Below, in pieces: positions 1 to 11,738 of a stretch of 64,000 nt of DNA. The translations under genes were made by a program, and so were the position numbers. The DNA is from Platanthera guangdongensis (Eukaryota > Streptophyta > Magnoliopsida > Asparagales > Orchidaceae): NCBI GenBank assembly GCA_039583875.1, contig CM077166.1, positions 94,210,094 through 94,274,093 on the forward strand. The letters are read 5' to 3'. A model generated the notes under the pieces. That model worked only from the letters and a program-made list of their open reading frames with translations. It was not told the origin of the DNA and searched no databases. How positions within the stretch are numbered: the stretch's first letter is position 1; every line of letters begins with the position of its first letter.

Positions 1-660
1 TAAAACATTTTGTTTTCCCCATGTAATTCTGAAGACTGAAGAAGAACAACAATCAAACATCAAGAGTCTTCTTTAACTTCTACTCCAGGAACATTCAAGG
101 ACAACAAATTTAAATCAGTCAGATGTTCCTGGATCACTTCAAGTAAAGGCTGAAGACCTACACCCTGAGCAAGGCTACAAGTCATTTCAGAAGGAGCTTT
201 GACACCAGCAATCCACTAAAGTCTTCTCTGTTGATTAAAGAAAGAGAAGACATCATCAACTCTCTAATCTCATGTATAAAGTGTTTTTTAACTCCCTTCA
301 AAAGTTTATTCTTGGTTTTTGGGCACCTGATCAAAAGCCTAAAAGGTTGTGAGATCTTCCTGAAAATAGATCTTGTGGTGGCAATCATCTAATCAAAAAC
401 TTGATAGTGGATTCCTACCAGGGTGGTAGAATAGTGGATGTACCAAGGTTGTGGAACCACGATAAAATTCTTTTGTTGTCTGGTTGCCTATTTTCTTTTT
501 GTTTTTGCTTTGCTGTGATATTATAGATTTGCTTAGGTTCATTTCCTTTATACTCACCTATTTTATTACTCTAATAAATTTCTAAAGTAGACAAAAGTTT
601 TAAATTACTCTATTCACCCCCCTCCCTCTAGATATATCAAATCTATCCCCTTATCTTTCT
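1..660 (+). mobile_element. Decayed Ty1/copia-type LTR 3' end
   Basis: The stretch has the layout of the 3' part of a Sirevirus-like copia LTR: a GGAACCAC..ATAAA block near 452-466, a T-rich stretch, then a TTCACCCCC..CTCTAG block near 610-632. The same block order closes the better preserved copia LTRs at 14820-14958 and 26745-26875. A degenerate TTGGTATCTG at about 663-673 may be the remains of a methionine-tRNA primer site. The left edge lies outside the window, so extent and orientation rest on the 3' end only. Confidence 0.45.
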
Positions 661-839
661 CTTGGTATCTGTAGTATACCATATCTTTCCCAGTCTTTTA
701 TTTAAAAATATCTTCCTACTGCTGTGAAGAAAGTTAGTGCTGAGAAAACTCAACTCTAGTAGTTAACAAAAAGAAATTTCTCTATGTCAAAGAAATTAAA
801 ACCAATGTATTTCTATACGATCCTTTTGGATCTGAGCTG
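661..839. other. Unassigned spacer between two LTR remnants
   Basis: Short AT-rich stretch between the two copia LTR ends. No open frame, repeat or motif beyond the possible primer-site remnant at its left edge is visible. It could be a leftover of the internal region of the first element. Confidence 0.3.
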
Positions 840-1420
840 TAGGGCTCTTGAGCCTGAGGTAGGGGATTTTTTCCTGATGTAGGAGAGTCATTTTCTCTGA
901 GTTGTAGGGCACTTATGCCTGAGCTATAGGATCCTTTGGATCTGAGGTAGGGCCTTTGTTACTGAGCTGTAGGAGATTCATTCTCTCTGAGGTAGCATCC
1001 TATAAGGATCTGAGGTAGGGATGTCCTCCCAGCCTGAGTTGTAGGGTCTTTGGCTTGAGTTAGGTGATCTGTTGATCACTAAGTTGTAGGTCATAGTGCC
1101 TGAGCTATAAGTTTTGGAGGAGACTGAGAGATCTAGAGGGATCTGAGGTGTAAGCTCTTTGAGCTGAGTTTTGGAGAAGTGACTTGTCAAACTGAAAGTT
1201 ATAAAAGTGGTAGGAGAGTGTATGTCCCCATAATCAGGGGAACCACTATATATTCTATGTGTGGTTTTTTGCGTCGCCTCTTTATTGTATGTTCTTGAAA
1301 GCTAATAACTGCCAACAAACTAAGTACTTAAAGAAGAAATTTAAAGAAAGTCACAAGATACCAAAAAACCTATTCACCCCCCTCTAGGTTGCAAGCTACC
1401 TTAAAAACAAATACTTTCAG
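840..1420 (+). mobile_element. Second decayed copia LTR, 3' part
   Basis: Begins with a degenerate run of short units of the type CTGAG(C/T)TGTAGG..CCTGAGGTAGGG. The copia LTRs at 14700-14770 and 26600-26665 carry a similar GAGTTGTAGGAG pattern. It continues with GGGGAACCACTATA (1239-1252) and TTCACCCCCCTCTAGG (1373-1388), and ends with ACTTTCA at 1420, the same end as the 3' LTR closing at 26875. It abuts satellite directly, so a copia element or solo LTR is inserted at the edge of the array; its 5' part cannot be delimited. Confidence 0.55.
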
Positions 1421-1817
1421 CACATAATCTCTGCAAAAGAGAAGTCAAAAGAGGGTAAATTTAAAATGTAAAGTGTGTACCCGAAGTGAACTCCCGAACA
1501 CCTGCTTATATCTGCCAAAGAGAATTAAAAAAGGTAAATTTAAAATTTAATGTGAGTAGTTCAATTGAACTCGTGAACACCTGTTAATCTTTGTAAAAGA
1601 GAATTCAAAAGCATGTAAATTAAAAATATAATGCATATACCTGAAGTGAACTCGCGAACACCTGCTAATCTCTGCCAAAGAGAAGTAAAAAAGGTAAATT
1701 AAAAATTTAACACGAGTAGCTAAAGTGAACACACAAACACCTGCTAATCTCTATAAAAGAGAAGTCTATAATTGGTAAATTTAAAATATAACATGAGTAG
1801 ATGTAGTGAACTCGCAT
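1421..1817 (+). repeat. 81-bp satellite, block 1
   Basis: About five diverged monomers. The monomer runs roughly GAGTACCTGAAGTGAACTCG, CGAACACCTGCTAATCTCTG, CAAAAGAGAAGTCAAAAGCA, then GGTAAATTTAAAATATAACGC. The block is cut at 1817 by Gypsy-1, and the last five bases (CGCAT) are its target duplication. Monomers here have AATTTAA in place of AATATAA and CTGCCAAAG in place of CTGCAAAAG, variants that recur in later blocks. Confidence 0.9.
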
Positions 1818-4362
1818 TGTAACACCCCAGTTTTGAAGAAAGGGTCGATTTGCGTTTCTGGAAAATTTTTGGTTTCTGGCCGGGTGCACACGGCCCGAGA
1901 CACGGGCGTGTCCCAGGCCGTGTCAGGCCGTGTCGACGACTTGGCCGCGTGCTGCGACACGAGCGTGTCGCAGGACGTGTAGAGCCCGTGTCGACACTCG
2001 GCCGGGGTGTCGACATTTTCGCTCGACCATGTGTCGAGACAAGGCACGCAGCCTAGGACACGGGCGTGTCCAAGGCCGTATGGGTCTGTCGACGAGCTTT
2101 AGTCGACGATTTTCACTCGACGAGTGTTGAGTGTCGAGTGTCGAGACTGGGGCACACGGCCTGTGACACGGGCGCGTCACAGGGCGTGTCCCGCTTGGTC
2201 GACGATCTTCGCTCGACGTTTTTCCGCCGTGTTGACACAAAGGCTGTCGACGAGTGTCGAGACTTGGCACACGGCTTGGTACACGGGCGTGTCCCAGGCC
2301 GTGTCCCTTCTCGGGTTGGTTTCGGGGCTGTGTCGATGGAGGCACACGACCGACCATACGGCCGTGTCATGGGGGACACGGGCATGTCGGGTCAAATACG
2401 GGCGTGTCGGATGCCCGTGTGTTGTTCCAGGCGTGTCGATTTGAGATGGCGAATAATGCACACAGCCCTGGACACGGGCATGTTCCAGGCCGTGTTCGGC
2501 CCAGGTCTTTTATTTTTCAGGCGGATCGTGGCCATTCTTTCCCAGATTTTAGGATCTGACGGTTCAGAACTATTCTTTGGGAGTTAAGTCCGAGAATAGG
2601 GTTGGAAACCCTCATTTGTTCTCCAAGCTTTCTCTTACTAAAGATCTAGAGAGAAGTGAGAGCAAGGAAGAAGGAGAAGGAGGGTTTGGGCTGTAGGAGA
2701 TGTTTCGGTGCTCCAAATCGCGAGCCAAGTCCAGATCCGTGGAGGCTAGGTATTTGCGAAGGCTTCCATCCGGTTATTTTGCCATGGCAAGGAAGCGGAG
2801 TCGGAAGGTAACGATACTTCTCCTCTCGGTCTTAGGATGCATGTCTTTAGCATCATTTATTTTTCTTTCTAGTTTTTGGGCATCTCAAATGAGAGGGGTT
2901 TTGGGTTGCCAAGGTTCAAGAGGAACCTCCGGGTTGATTGAGTTCGTCCCCGACATTTTTGCATTAGAGATCCGCTCCGTTAGTGGATTAGTCATGGTGG
3001 GTGAAGCCGTAGTCGCGACCGTTAGTCCGACTCGGTGATGTTGCATACAAACGTTAAGGATTCGTAGAGATTCCATCGCGGCAAGATGTCGTTTGTGATG
3101 TGGTGGTGTTTCCCCTTTTTCTCAAGTGAGTACGTGTAGTCGGAACTGGACAAGGTTAGCTCCTCGTCGCGGTAGATGGTTTCCTTGGTGGACAAGGTTA
3201 GCTCCGCATGAGTTGTAGATGTTTCCTTTGTGCGCGGGAACGCTGCAGTACAAATGAGGGACTATGGTGGAATTGTCTTGGTTTGTGATGTGCCAAGGCG
3301 TGGCTATGTCTCTGTGGTCGGCTGGCTATCCCGTGACGTTCACGTCATGTGTGGAGAGTGTCCCGGCGACACTAGTCCCCTTCTGTGAGACTGACGAGAA
3401 TGCCAAGCATGGGGACAAGCCCGGGCAATGAAGCCAAGAGCGGGTGTGGTCCGGCAAGGCTTCTTAGAATCGGTCAGTTTTGCGTTTGTTGGAATCCTGA
3501 CATGAGACGTCAGAGCTTGTAGGCAAGCTCGGGTCTAAGACCTTGAGCGGGTGGGGCCTTTGCAAGAGTTCCATGTGACGGCCTGTGTGCCGATGGGGGG
3601 GGGGAATGGTTTTAACCTTTTGTTTGCGGCTATATGCCAATGGGGAATCGTTGAGTACCCATATGATGTGATGATGTGCTAGATGCATACGCGATAGGGT
3701 GCCTTGTGTGAAACCCGGGTTGTTGCATACATGAATGCATAAGTAGGCCCTTTTTATTATATGCTCAACCAGTAGAGAACATGTATGATGTGTGTGACAT
3801 CCAAGCCTGTTTCTGTAGCTGCTTTTCTTGCTTATGATTATTGCATACGAAGTGCTAACTTGCAGGTTGGAGGGGTACCCCGGGGTCCGTTAGGGGCGGC
3901 CGGGAGGAGATGTGTTGTTACATAGTTTGAGGTCAGCCTTTGCTGACCCACGTTACTAATAAATTTTACAGGGTAAGGATCGCAAGCAGGAGCTAGCTCG
4001 CCGGCCAGAAAAGCCGAAGCCTCATAAAGTGCTTTTCTCTTTTGTAGCTCTACTCATATGATGTTGTATGTTTGAGACTCCTATTATCTGGCTTGCATGC
4101 CGAGGTAGACTAGGAGTGTCACGCAATTTCATGACTGTTGTATTATTTGATTTTGGACACTTGTTGTAAGGCCATAAGGCCAATGTTTTTACTCTTCTTG
4201 TAGTGGATAACTTCTTATCTTTCGTGTGTTTTCGCTGTGTTGTGCAAAGTGTTTTGAGTGTGGGTAGCTATATCAACTTATAATACTAAAGCTGTGGCGT
4301 CCGTATGTTGTAGGGCCCCGGCCGGACCCATATTATACGGTCATTACAGGGGAGGTGTTACA
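1818..4362 (+). repeat. 5' LTR of Gypsy-1
   Basis: 2,545 bp, from TGTAACACC to GTGTTACA, matching the copy at 9177-11738 throughout. The first 700 bases are GC-rich and packed with 30-34 nt palindromes centred on GACACGGGCGTGTC variants (1889-1922, 1950-1979, around 2153-2190 and others) plus GTCGACGA units. The remainder is ordinary-composition sequence with no gene. Open frames here exist in several overlapping frames on both strands and are an effect of composition. Confidence 0.93.
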
Positions 4363-4382
4363 ATTTAGTATCAAGGCGAGGT
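4363..4382 (+). other. Primer binding site, tRNA-iMet type (degenerate)
   Basis: Immediately after the LTR the sequence reads ATTTAGTATCAAGGCGAGGT. It is a degenerate match to the complement of the plant initiator tRNA-Met 3' end (TGGTATCAGAGC). Gypsy-2 has the better preserved TTTGGTATCAGA at the same place (47931 onward). Confidence 0.75.
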
Positions 4383-4459
4383 TAGACTCAAGGTCAATGC
4401 GTAGAGAAGTTATCCACATAAGAGTAACGCGGAACCATGAGTGTCCTTATGTTTAAGTC

Positions 4460-5677
4460 TTGAGTTTAGAGACTGATTCCTTGTTTCTTGTTTTCTTGAA
4501 GAGTGCAAGCAACGAGGCGGGTACGTCGAGAGCAAGAGAGGAACTCTTGGCGAGCAGTGCCACTACTCCAGGTCTTTTGGGCACGGGTGTAAACCCGGCC
4601 GACTTCTGCCGCATGCTTGCAGAAGCGATGGTGGCAGCCCAAGATGCAGCGGCAGCTCAGGTAGCAACCCCTGCTACACCGGATACGGCGACGGCCGTGC
4701 CAGGAGGAGAAGCCAGGCGAGTGGAGCCCTTGGCGGAAATGGTGGTTGTCGGACATGGGGACCGACACATGAAGTATTTCCTGAGCTTCCATCCCCCATC
4801 ATTCAAGGGAGTTGGAACGAAAATGGATGCGGAGGATTGGTGGGTTCGCATTCAAGAGCTTTTGAGGGCGGCATAGACACCAGAAGAAAATAAAGCTGAG
4901 TATGCGGCTTTCATGTTGGAAGGAGACGCCAAATTGTGGTGGGTGAGCCATAGCGGCCGCCAGTTCCCGGGACGCACCCCGTCGGTGGAGGAGTTTGGGG
5001 ATGCTTTTCTTAAGAGGTACATTCCAGTTTCTACAAGGTTGGCCCTTCAAAGGCAGTTTCTGCACTTGATGCAGCGAGACAAGACGGTGGACGAGTATGT
5101 GCAGGAGTTCACCCATTTGGGTCGTTACGCGGGAACGACGATGGCGGATGATGTAGAGAGGGATAACCTCTTCTACCAGGGGCTGAGGGAGAATCTGAGG
5201 CAACCCCTCATTTCCATGAAGAGGGCTGGATTTAATGAACTAGTTGAGGCTGCCAGGATTTTGGAAAGTGATCTGGAGCGAACCCAGCGTCGGAAGGGTT
5301 TTACTCCCAAGCAAGGGGAAGGGAAGCCTTCCCAATCCCATGGAAATTCTGAAGGGAGTAGGTGGAGGAATAAGCCTCACACATCCAGGTCCGGTGAGAA
5401 GAGCAAGTGGACGCCTGGAGGTTCACACTCTAGGGGACCGCCGACGTGTTACAACTGCTGTAAGGTGGGACACATAGCTCGTGTTTGTCCCCAAGGAGCG
5501 GGGCAAGAGGCTACGCAGGAGCAGACTGTACGCTCCGTCCCCGGTGCTGCAGAGAAAGGGAAGATGGCAGAGTCGAGCGATTCTCGGTTCCAACTGGTGC
5601 AACCAAGGGCTTACAACCTTGGACAGCAAGAAGCGATCCACCAAACCGATGTGGTGACAGGTATGAAGAAAATTTAA
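4460..5677 (+). pseudogene. gag: Gypsy-1 gag (one premature stop)
   Basis: Encodes the structural Gag polyprotein that packages element RNA. The true start is unclear because no ATG opens the frame at 4460; 5677 is the stop reached without splicing. The capsid-type region at about 4800-5330 includes FMLEGDAKLWW and VDEYVQEFTHL. A CCHC zinc knuckle (C-X2-C-X4-H-X4-C, CYNCCKVGHIARVC) lies at 5446-5490. A TAG at 4874-4876 interrupts the frame, and the protein continues in the same frame afterwards. The 3' end reads VVTG and then enters an intron at 5661, where the unspliced frame stops five codons later. The related Gypsy-2 gag has the same order. Probably non-functional as it stands. Confidence 0.85.
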
Positions 5678-5733
5678 GTTTAAATTTTGTGCTTCATACT
5701 TTTAGACCCTTTTGTGTGATGTCTATGTTGTAG
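5661..5733 (+). other. Candidate intron between gag and protease, Gypsy-1
   Basis: 73 nt with a GTATG donor after CAG and a TGTAG acceptor preceded by a T-rich stretch. Splicing after base 1 of the glycine codon of VVTG joins to GC at 5734-5735 and puts gag in frame with pol, leaving 11 residues between VTG and the protease LFDTG. Without splicing, translation stops at 5675-5677. Gypsy-2 has a 76-nt intron at the homologous codon and phase, but with unrelated internal sequence. Inference from sequence only; no transcript data. Confidence 0.75.
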
Positions 5734-8700
5734 GCTTCGTTTTAGTTTCCGAATACCCTGATATGGTATTGTTTGATACGGGAGCATCACACTCCTTTCT
5801 CGCGGAGAGCTTCATCCGGAGAATAGGGGTTGTGTCTTTCTCGTCGGGAGCAGAGCTGAAAGTGCGCATGCCCAATGGGTCATCCATGACCACCGGGGCC
5901 AGATGGCACATCTGTTGGGAGCTGAACGGAGTGGACTTCGTTTTGGTAGCAGCGATTTTACCATTGGTTGAGTTCGATGTCATTTTGGGCATGGACTGGC
6001 TTTCAGAGCAGCGCGCCAGTATTGACTGCCTATCCAAGGTAGTGACCCTCAGGAGCAAAGGGCAGGCGGAGGTCCAATTTGAGGGCCTATATGGAGTGGC
6101 CTGTTCCCTGATTTCGGCAATGCAGTTGATGCGGGCGGTTAACCAGGGTGGTGTAGCGCTTGTAGCGTTATTGGAGGTTCGTCTCTCCCAGCTGTCTATT
6201 GAGGAAGTGCCCGTAGTGGCAGAGTTCAAGGATGTGTTTCCGGATGAACTTCCTGGTGTGCCTCCTCCGAGGGAGATCGATTTCTCGATCAAGTTAGTGC
6301 CGGAGGCTAGGCTGGTGTCACGACCTCCGTTTAGGATGGCACCAAAGGAGTTGGCTGAACTTAAGGTACAACTACAGGAACTATTGGAGCAAGGGTATAT
6401 TAGACCCAGTTCTTCACCGTGGAGCGCGCCAGTGTTGTTTGTAAAGAAGAAAGACGGTAGCATGCGGCTATGCATAGACTACCGAGAGCTGAATAAATTG
6501 ACCGTCAAGAATAAGTATCTGATTCCTCGGATAGATGACTTATTCGACCAATTGGTAGGGTCAATGGTGTATTCAAAACTGGACTTGAAGTCAGGCTATT
6601 ATCAGTTGAGAATTCAGGATGAGGACATCCCCAAGACTGCCTTTGGTACAAGGTATGGTCACTTTGAGTTTATGGTGATACCGTTCGGGCTGACGAACGC
6701 ACCATCTGTGTTCATGGATCTTATGAATCGAGTATTTCGGGAATACTTGGATTCTTTTGTGGTTGTCTTCATTGATGACATCTTGGTGTATTCTAAATCG
6801 GAAGTGGAGCACGAGACCCACTTGAGAGTGGTCTTGCAAGTGTTGAGGGAGAATCAGTTGTATGCAAAGTTCTCCAAGTGCGAGTTCTGGTTAGAGAAGG
6901 TGCTATTTTTGGGCCACGTGATTAGTGGGGATGGGGTAGCAGTGGATCCAATAAAAGTAGAGGCCATCAGAGATTGGCCAGTCTTGAGGACCGTGGTGGA
7001 AGTCCGAAGTTTTCTTGGACAAGCCGGGTATTACAAGAGGTTCGTGGAGAATTTTTCGCAGATAGCTCTACCCCTCACCTCACTCACTCGTAAAGATCAT
7101 AAGTTTGTTTGGACTCAAGAGTGCAGCCAAGCATTTGAGGCACTGAAGGAGAGACTGATGAAGGCTCCAATCCTAAGTCTACCGCAAGGGACCGAGGGAT
7201 TTCAGGTCTTCAGTGACGCATCGGGATGCGGTTTGGGTTGTGTTTTGGTGCAACCTTGTAAGATGATAGCTTTTGGGTCTAGACAGCTGAAGCCTCATGA
7301 GAGGAATTACCCCGTCCATGACTTGGAGTTGGCGGCGGTAATTTTTGCGTTGAAAATATGGCGACACTATGTATATGGTGCAAAGGTGGAGATCTTCACG
7401 GATCATAAAAGCCTGAAGTATCTCTTAGATCAAAAGGACTTGAACATGCGGCAACGCAGGTGGGTTGAGTTTCTTTGAGACTACGAGGTGGCGATTCAGT
7501 ATACGCCAAGTAAAGCCAATGTGGTGGCAGATGCTTTGAGTAGGAAGTACTCAGGGCAAGGGAATTGGATCGAAGCTCATGATGAGCGGTTGGTACGGGA
7601 GTGGGAGTCCCTTGGTTTGGAATGTGTTGCGAGAGGCGAGTCCAGCGTGGCTCGGTTGAACTGGATTGAAGTGCAGAATGACTTGACCGATCGCATTCGG
7701 GAAGCGAGTCGGTTGGATGTGGAGTTTCAACCATTTGTGTTGGAAGCTCAAACGGGCGAGAGAAGCACCTGGGAGATGATTGATGGGATCCTGAAGAAGG
7801 ACGGAAGGGTTTGTATACCGCAGTTCGGCAAACTCCGTGAGGAGTTGATGTTTGAGGCTCACTTCACAAAGTACTCCATTCACCCGGGCAGTACAAAGAT
7901 GTACTTGGATATGAAGAAGTCCTTTTGGTGGTCGGGGCTGAAGCGGGACGTAGCTTTGTATGTGAATCGTTGCCAAACTTGCGCCTTGGTGAAGGCCGAA
8001 TGTCAGAAGTCGGGCGGGTTCCTGAAGCCCCTTCCAATCCCTGAGTGGAAATTTGATGACATATCCATGGATTTTGTGCATGGTCTGCCTAGATCGCAGC
8101 AGGGTAATGATGCTATTTGGGTGATCGTGGACCGCTTAACCAAGGTGGCCCACTTCATCCCAAATCGGAAAGAGGACAGTGTGGAGAAGCTAGTGGAGTT
8201 GTATGTTCGCAACATTGTGCGACTGCATGGGATTCCAAAGAGTATAGTCAGCGATCGATATTGACGGTTTACGTCTAAGGACTGGAGACTGGTTCAGAAG
8301 AGCTTGGGCACGAAGCTAAAGTTCAGTACGGCGTTCCATCCTCAAACCGATGGGCAAACTGAAAGAACGAACCGTACTCTGGAGGATATGTTGAGAATGT
8401 GAGTTCTTGACTTCGGCAAGAAGTGGGAGGATCACCTCTTCATGGTGGAATTCGCATACAACAACAGTTTTCAAGCAAGTATAAAAATGGCGCCATATGA
8501 ATCTTTGTATGGGAGGCGGTGTCGAACACCAATGTCTTGGGCAGAGGCTGGAGACACCAAAATTTTGGGAAAGGAGGTGGTAGGTGACACTTGTGAGTTG
8601 GTACGGACCATTCAATAGCGTATGAAGGTGGCGCAAGACCGGCAAGCAAAATACTTTAATGCTCGCCACCGGAAGGTGGAGTTTGCAGTAGGTGATTGGG

Positions 8701-9119
8701 TCTATTTGAAGATCAAACCGTTCAAAGGCGTCTCACGGATTCCCCGACTCAAGAAGTTGAGTCCAAGGTTTTTGGGGCCTTTTGAAGTTGTTGAACGGGT
8801 GGGAGAAGCAGCCTATCGGTTGGCATTGTCAGCGGAGTTGAGTGGATTGCATGACGTCTTCCATATCTCCGTCTTGAGGAAAGCCTTGGTGGAGGCTAGT
8901 GTGGTGATCGAGCCGGCATCGGTGCCGATAGAGGAATACTTGAGGACGCGAGTCCGTCCGATTGCTATAGAGGATTCGGAGACTCGGTAGTTGCGGAATA
9001 AAGAGGTTAAACTCGTGAAAGTCCAATGGGACAACTGCGGTTGAGAGGAGTTCTCTTGGGAGCGAGAACAGGTCATGCTATAAGAGTATCCAGAACTCTT
9101 CATTTCAGGTACAAGTTAA
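5734..9119 (+). pseudogene. pol: Gypsy-1 pol: protease-RT-RNase H-integrase-chromodomain (7 premature stops)
   Basis: Polyprotein that copies element RNA to DNA and integrates it. Protease active site [10 protein letters not shown] starts near 5769 (Asp at 5775). Reverse transcriptase runs about 6270-7150 with the FIDD catalytic motif at 6768-6779. RNase H runs about 7190-7475 ([23 protein letters not shown]). Integrase follows with its HHCC finger around 7858-8000, then the DDE core (VDRLTKVAHFIP near 8130; [16 protein letters not shown] near 8350). The last ~40 codons (LRNKE..VKVQWDN..EEFSWERE) resemble a chromovirus chromodomain. In-frame stops lie at 7476, 8262, 8400, 8616, 8988, 9042 and 9081; I see no frameshift, and the first 580 codons are clean. 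The natural stop is probably 9117-9119. Confidence 0.92.
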
Positions 9120-9163
9120 GTTTTGTTCCCTTTTGTTTTGTAATTTCGGGACAAAATTCTGCT

Positions 9164-9176
9164 ATGGGGGGAGAGT
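9164..9176 (+). other. Polypurine tract of Gypsy-1
   Basis: ATGGGGGGAGAGT directly before the 3' LTR. A run of purines at this place primes plus-strand DNA synthesis in LTR retrotransposons. Gypsy-2 has the equivalent AAGAGGGGGAGAGT before 61566. Confidence 0.85.
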
Positions 9177-11738
9177 TGTAACACCCCAGTTTTGAAGAAA
9201 GGGTCAATTTGCATTTCTGGAAAATTTTTGGTTTCTGGCAGGGGGCACACGGCCCGAGACACGGGCGTGTCCCAGGCTGTGTCGACAACTTGGCCGCATG
9301 ATGCGACACGGGCGTGTCGCAGGGCATGTCGAGCCCGTGTCGACACTCGGCCGGGGTGTCGACATTTTTGCTCGACCATGTGTCGAGACAAGGCACACGG
9401 CCTAGGACACGGGCATGTCCAAGGCCGTGTGGGTTTGTCGACGAGCTTCAGTCGACGATGTTCACTCGACGAGTGTCGAGTGTCGAGTGTCGAGTGTCGA
9501 GTGTCGAGATTGGGGCATATGGCCTGTGACACGGGCATGTCACAGGGCGTGTCCCGCTTGGTCGACGATCTTCGCTCGACATTTTTCCGCGGTGTTGACA
9601 CAAAGGCTATCGACGAGTGTCGAGACTTGGCACACGGCTTGGCACACGGCTTGGGACACGGGCGTGTCCCAGGACGTGTCCCTTCTCGGGTTGGTTTCTG
9701 GGCCGTGTCGATGGAGGCACATGGCCGACCACACGACCGTATCACGGGGGATACGGGCGTGTCGGGTCGAACACGGGCATGTCGGATGACCGTGTGCTGT
9801 TCCAGGCGCGTCGATTTGAGACGGCAAATGAGGCACACGGCCCTGGATACGGACGTGTGCTAAGCCGTGTTCGGCCCAGGTCTTTTATTTTTCAGGCGAA
9901 TCGTGGCCATTCTTTCCCAGATTTTAGGATCTGACGGTTCAGAACTGTTCTTTGGGAGTTAAGTCCGAGAATAGGGTTGGAAACCCTCATTTTTTCTCCA
10001 AGCTTTCTCTTACTAAAGATCAAGAGAGAAGTGAGAGCAAGGAAGAAGGAGAAGGAGGGTTTGGGCTGTAGCAGAGGTTTGGGTGCTCCAAATCGAGAGC
10101 CGAGTCCAGATCCATGGAGGCTAGGTATTTGCGAAGGCTTCCATCGGTTATTTTGCCATGGCAAGGAAGCGGAGTCGAAAGGTAACGACACTTCTCCTCT
10201 CGGTCTTAGGATGCATGTCTTTAGCATCATTTATTTTTCTTTATAGTTTTTGGGCACGAAACTCTCAAATGAGAGGGGTTTTGGGTTGCCAAGGTTCAAG
10301 AGGAACCTCCAGGTTGATTGAGTCCGTCCCCGGCATTTTTGCATTAGAGATCCGCTCCGTTAGTGGATTAGGCATGGTGGGTGAAGCCGTAGTCGCGACC
10401 GTTAGTCCGACTCGGTGATGTTGCATACAAACGTTAAGGATTCGTAGAGATTCCGTCGCGGCAAGATGCCATTTGTGATGTGGTGGTGTTTCCCCTTTTT
10501 CTCAAGTGAGTACGTGTAGTCAGAACCGGACAATGTTAGCTCCTCGTGGAGGTAGATGGTTTCCTTGGTGGACAAGGTTAGCTCTGCATGAGTTGTAGAT
10601 GTTTCCTTGGTGCGCGGGAATGCTGCAGTACAAATGACGGACTAGGGTGGAATTGTCTTAGTTTGTGATGTGCCAAGGCGTGGCTATGTCTCCGTGGTCG
10701 GCTGGCTCTCCCGTGACGTTCACGTCATGTGTGGAGAGTGTCCCGGCAAGACTACTCCCCTTTTGTGAGACTGACGAGAATGCCAAGCATGGGGACAAGC
10801 CCGGGCAATGAGGCCAAGAGCGGGTGGGGTCCGGCAAGGCTTCTTAGAATTGGTCAGTTTTGTGTTTGTTAGAATCCTAACATGAGACGTCAGAGCTTGT
10901 AGGCAAGCCCGGGTCTAAGACCTTGAGCGGGTGGGGCCTTTGCAAGAGTTCCATGTGGCGGCCTGTGTGCCGATGGGGGGGAATGGTTTTACCCCTTTGT
11001 TTGCGGCTATATGCCAATGGGAAATCGTTGAGTACCATATGATGTGATGATGTGCTAGATGCATACGCGATAGGGCGACTTGGGTGAAACCCGGGTTGTT
11101 GCATACATGATTGCATAAGTATGCCCTTTTTATTATATGCTCAACCAGTAGAGAACATGTATGATGTGTGTGACATCAAAGCCTGTTTCGGTAGCTGCTT
11201 TTCTTGCTTATGATTATTGCATACGAAGTTCTAACTTGCAGGTTGGAGGGGTACCCCGGGGTCCGTTAGGGGCGGCCGGGAGGAGATGTGTTGTTATACA
11301 GTTTGAGGTCAGCTTTTGCTGACCCACGTTACTAATAAATTTTACAGGGCAAGGATCACATGCAGGAGCTAGCTCGCCGGCCAGAAAGGCCTTAGCCTCA
11401 TGAAGTGCTTTTCTCTTTTGTAGCTCTACTTATATGATGTTGTATGTTTGAGACTCTTGTTCTCCAGCTTGCATGCCGAGGTAGACTAGGAGTGCCACGC
11501 ACTTTCATGACTGTTGTATTATTTGATTTTGGACACTTGTTGTAAGGCCATAAGGCTAATGTTTTTACTCTTCTTGTAGTGGATAACTTCTTGTCTTTCA
11601 TGTGTTTCCGCTGTGTTGTGCAAAGTGTTTTGAGTGTGGGTAGCTATATCAGCTTATAATACTAAAGCTGTGGCATCCGTATGTTGTGGGGCCCCGGCCG
11701 GACCCATATTATACGGTCATTACAGGGGAGGTGTTACA
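9177..11738 (+). repeat. 3' LTR of Gypsy-1
   Basis: 2,562 bp copy of the LTR at 1818-4362, ending GTGTTACA and followed by the CGCAT target duplication. It keeps the palindrome cluster (for example CTGTGACACG..CATGTCACAG near 9523-9545). Many differences from the 5' copy are C/T or G/A, as expected from deamination of methylated cytosines. No gene is supported inside it. Confidence 0.93.

Larger units (their letters stand above)
1818..11738 (+). mobile_element. Gypsy-1: chromovirus-type Ty3/gypsy LTR retrotransposon
   Basis: Complete element of 9,921 bp bounded by TGTAACACC at the left and GTGTTACA at the right. It is flanked by the 5-bp direct repeat CGCAT (1813-1817 and 11739-11743), which is satellite sequence. 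Order: 5' LTR, methionine-tRNA-type primer site, gag, short intron, protease-RT-RNase H-integrase with a chromodomain-like tail, purine tract, 3' LTR. That domain order and the tail fit the Tekay/Del-type chromoviruses. The LTR pair is visibly diverged (about ten substitutions and a 12-bp indel in the first 180 bases, counted by eye). Gag has one and pol seven premature stops, so it is an older, probably immobile copy. Confidence 0.95.

Noticed and set aside
1744..2587. Overlapping Arg/Cys/Thr-rich open frames on both strands in Gypsy-1 LTRs (also 9100-9934) and Gypsy-2 LTRs (45633-46384, 61605-62310).
   Set aside because: Open in nearly all frames because the palindromic GC-rich repeats lack stop codons. 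They lie inside LTRs and have no domain or codon structure.
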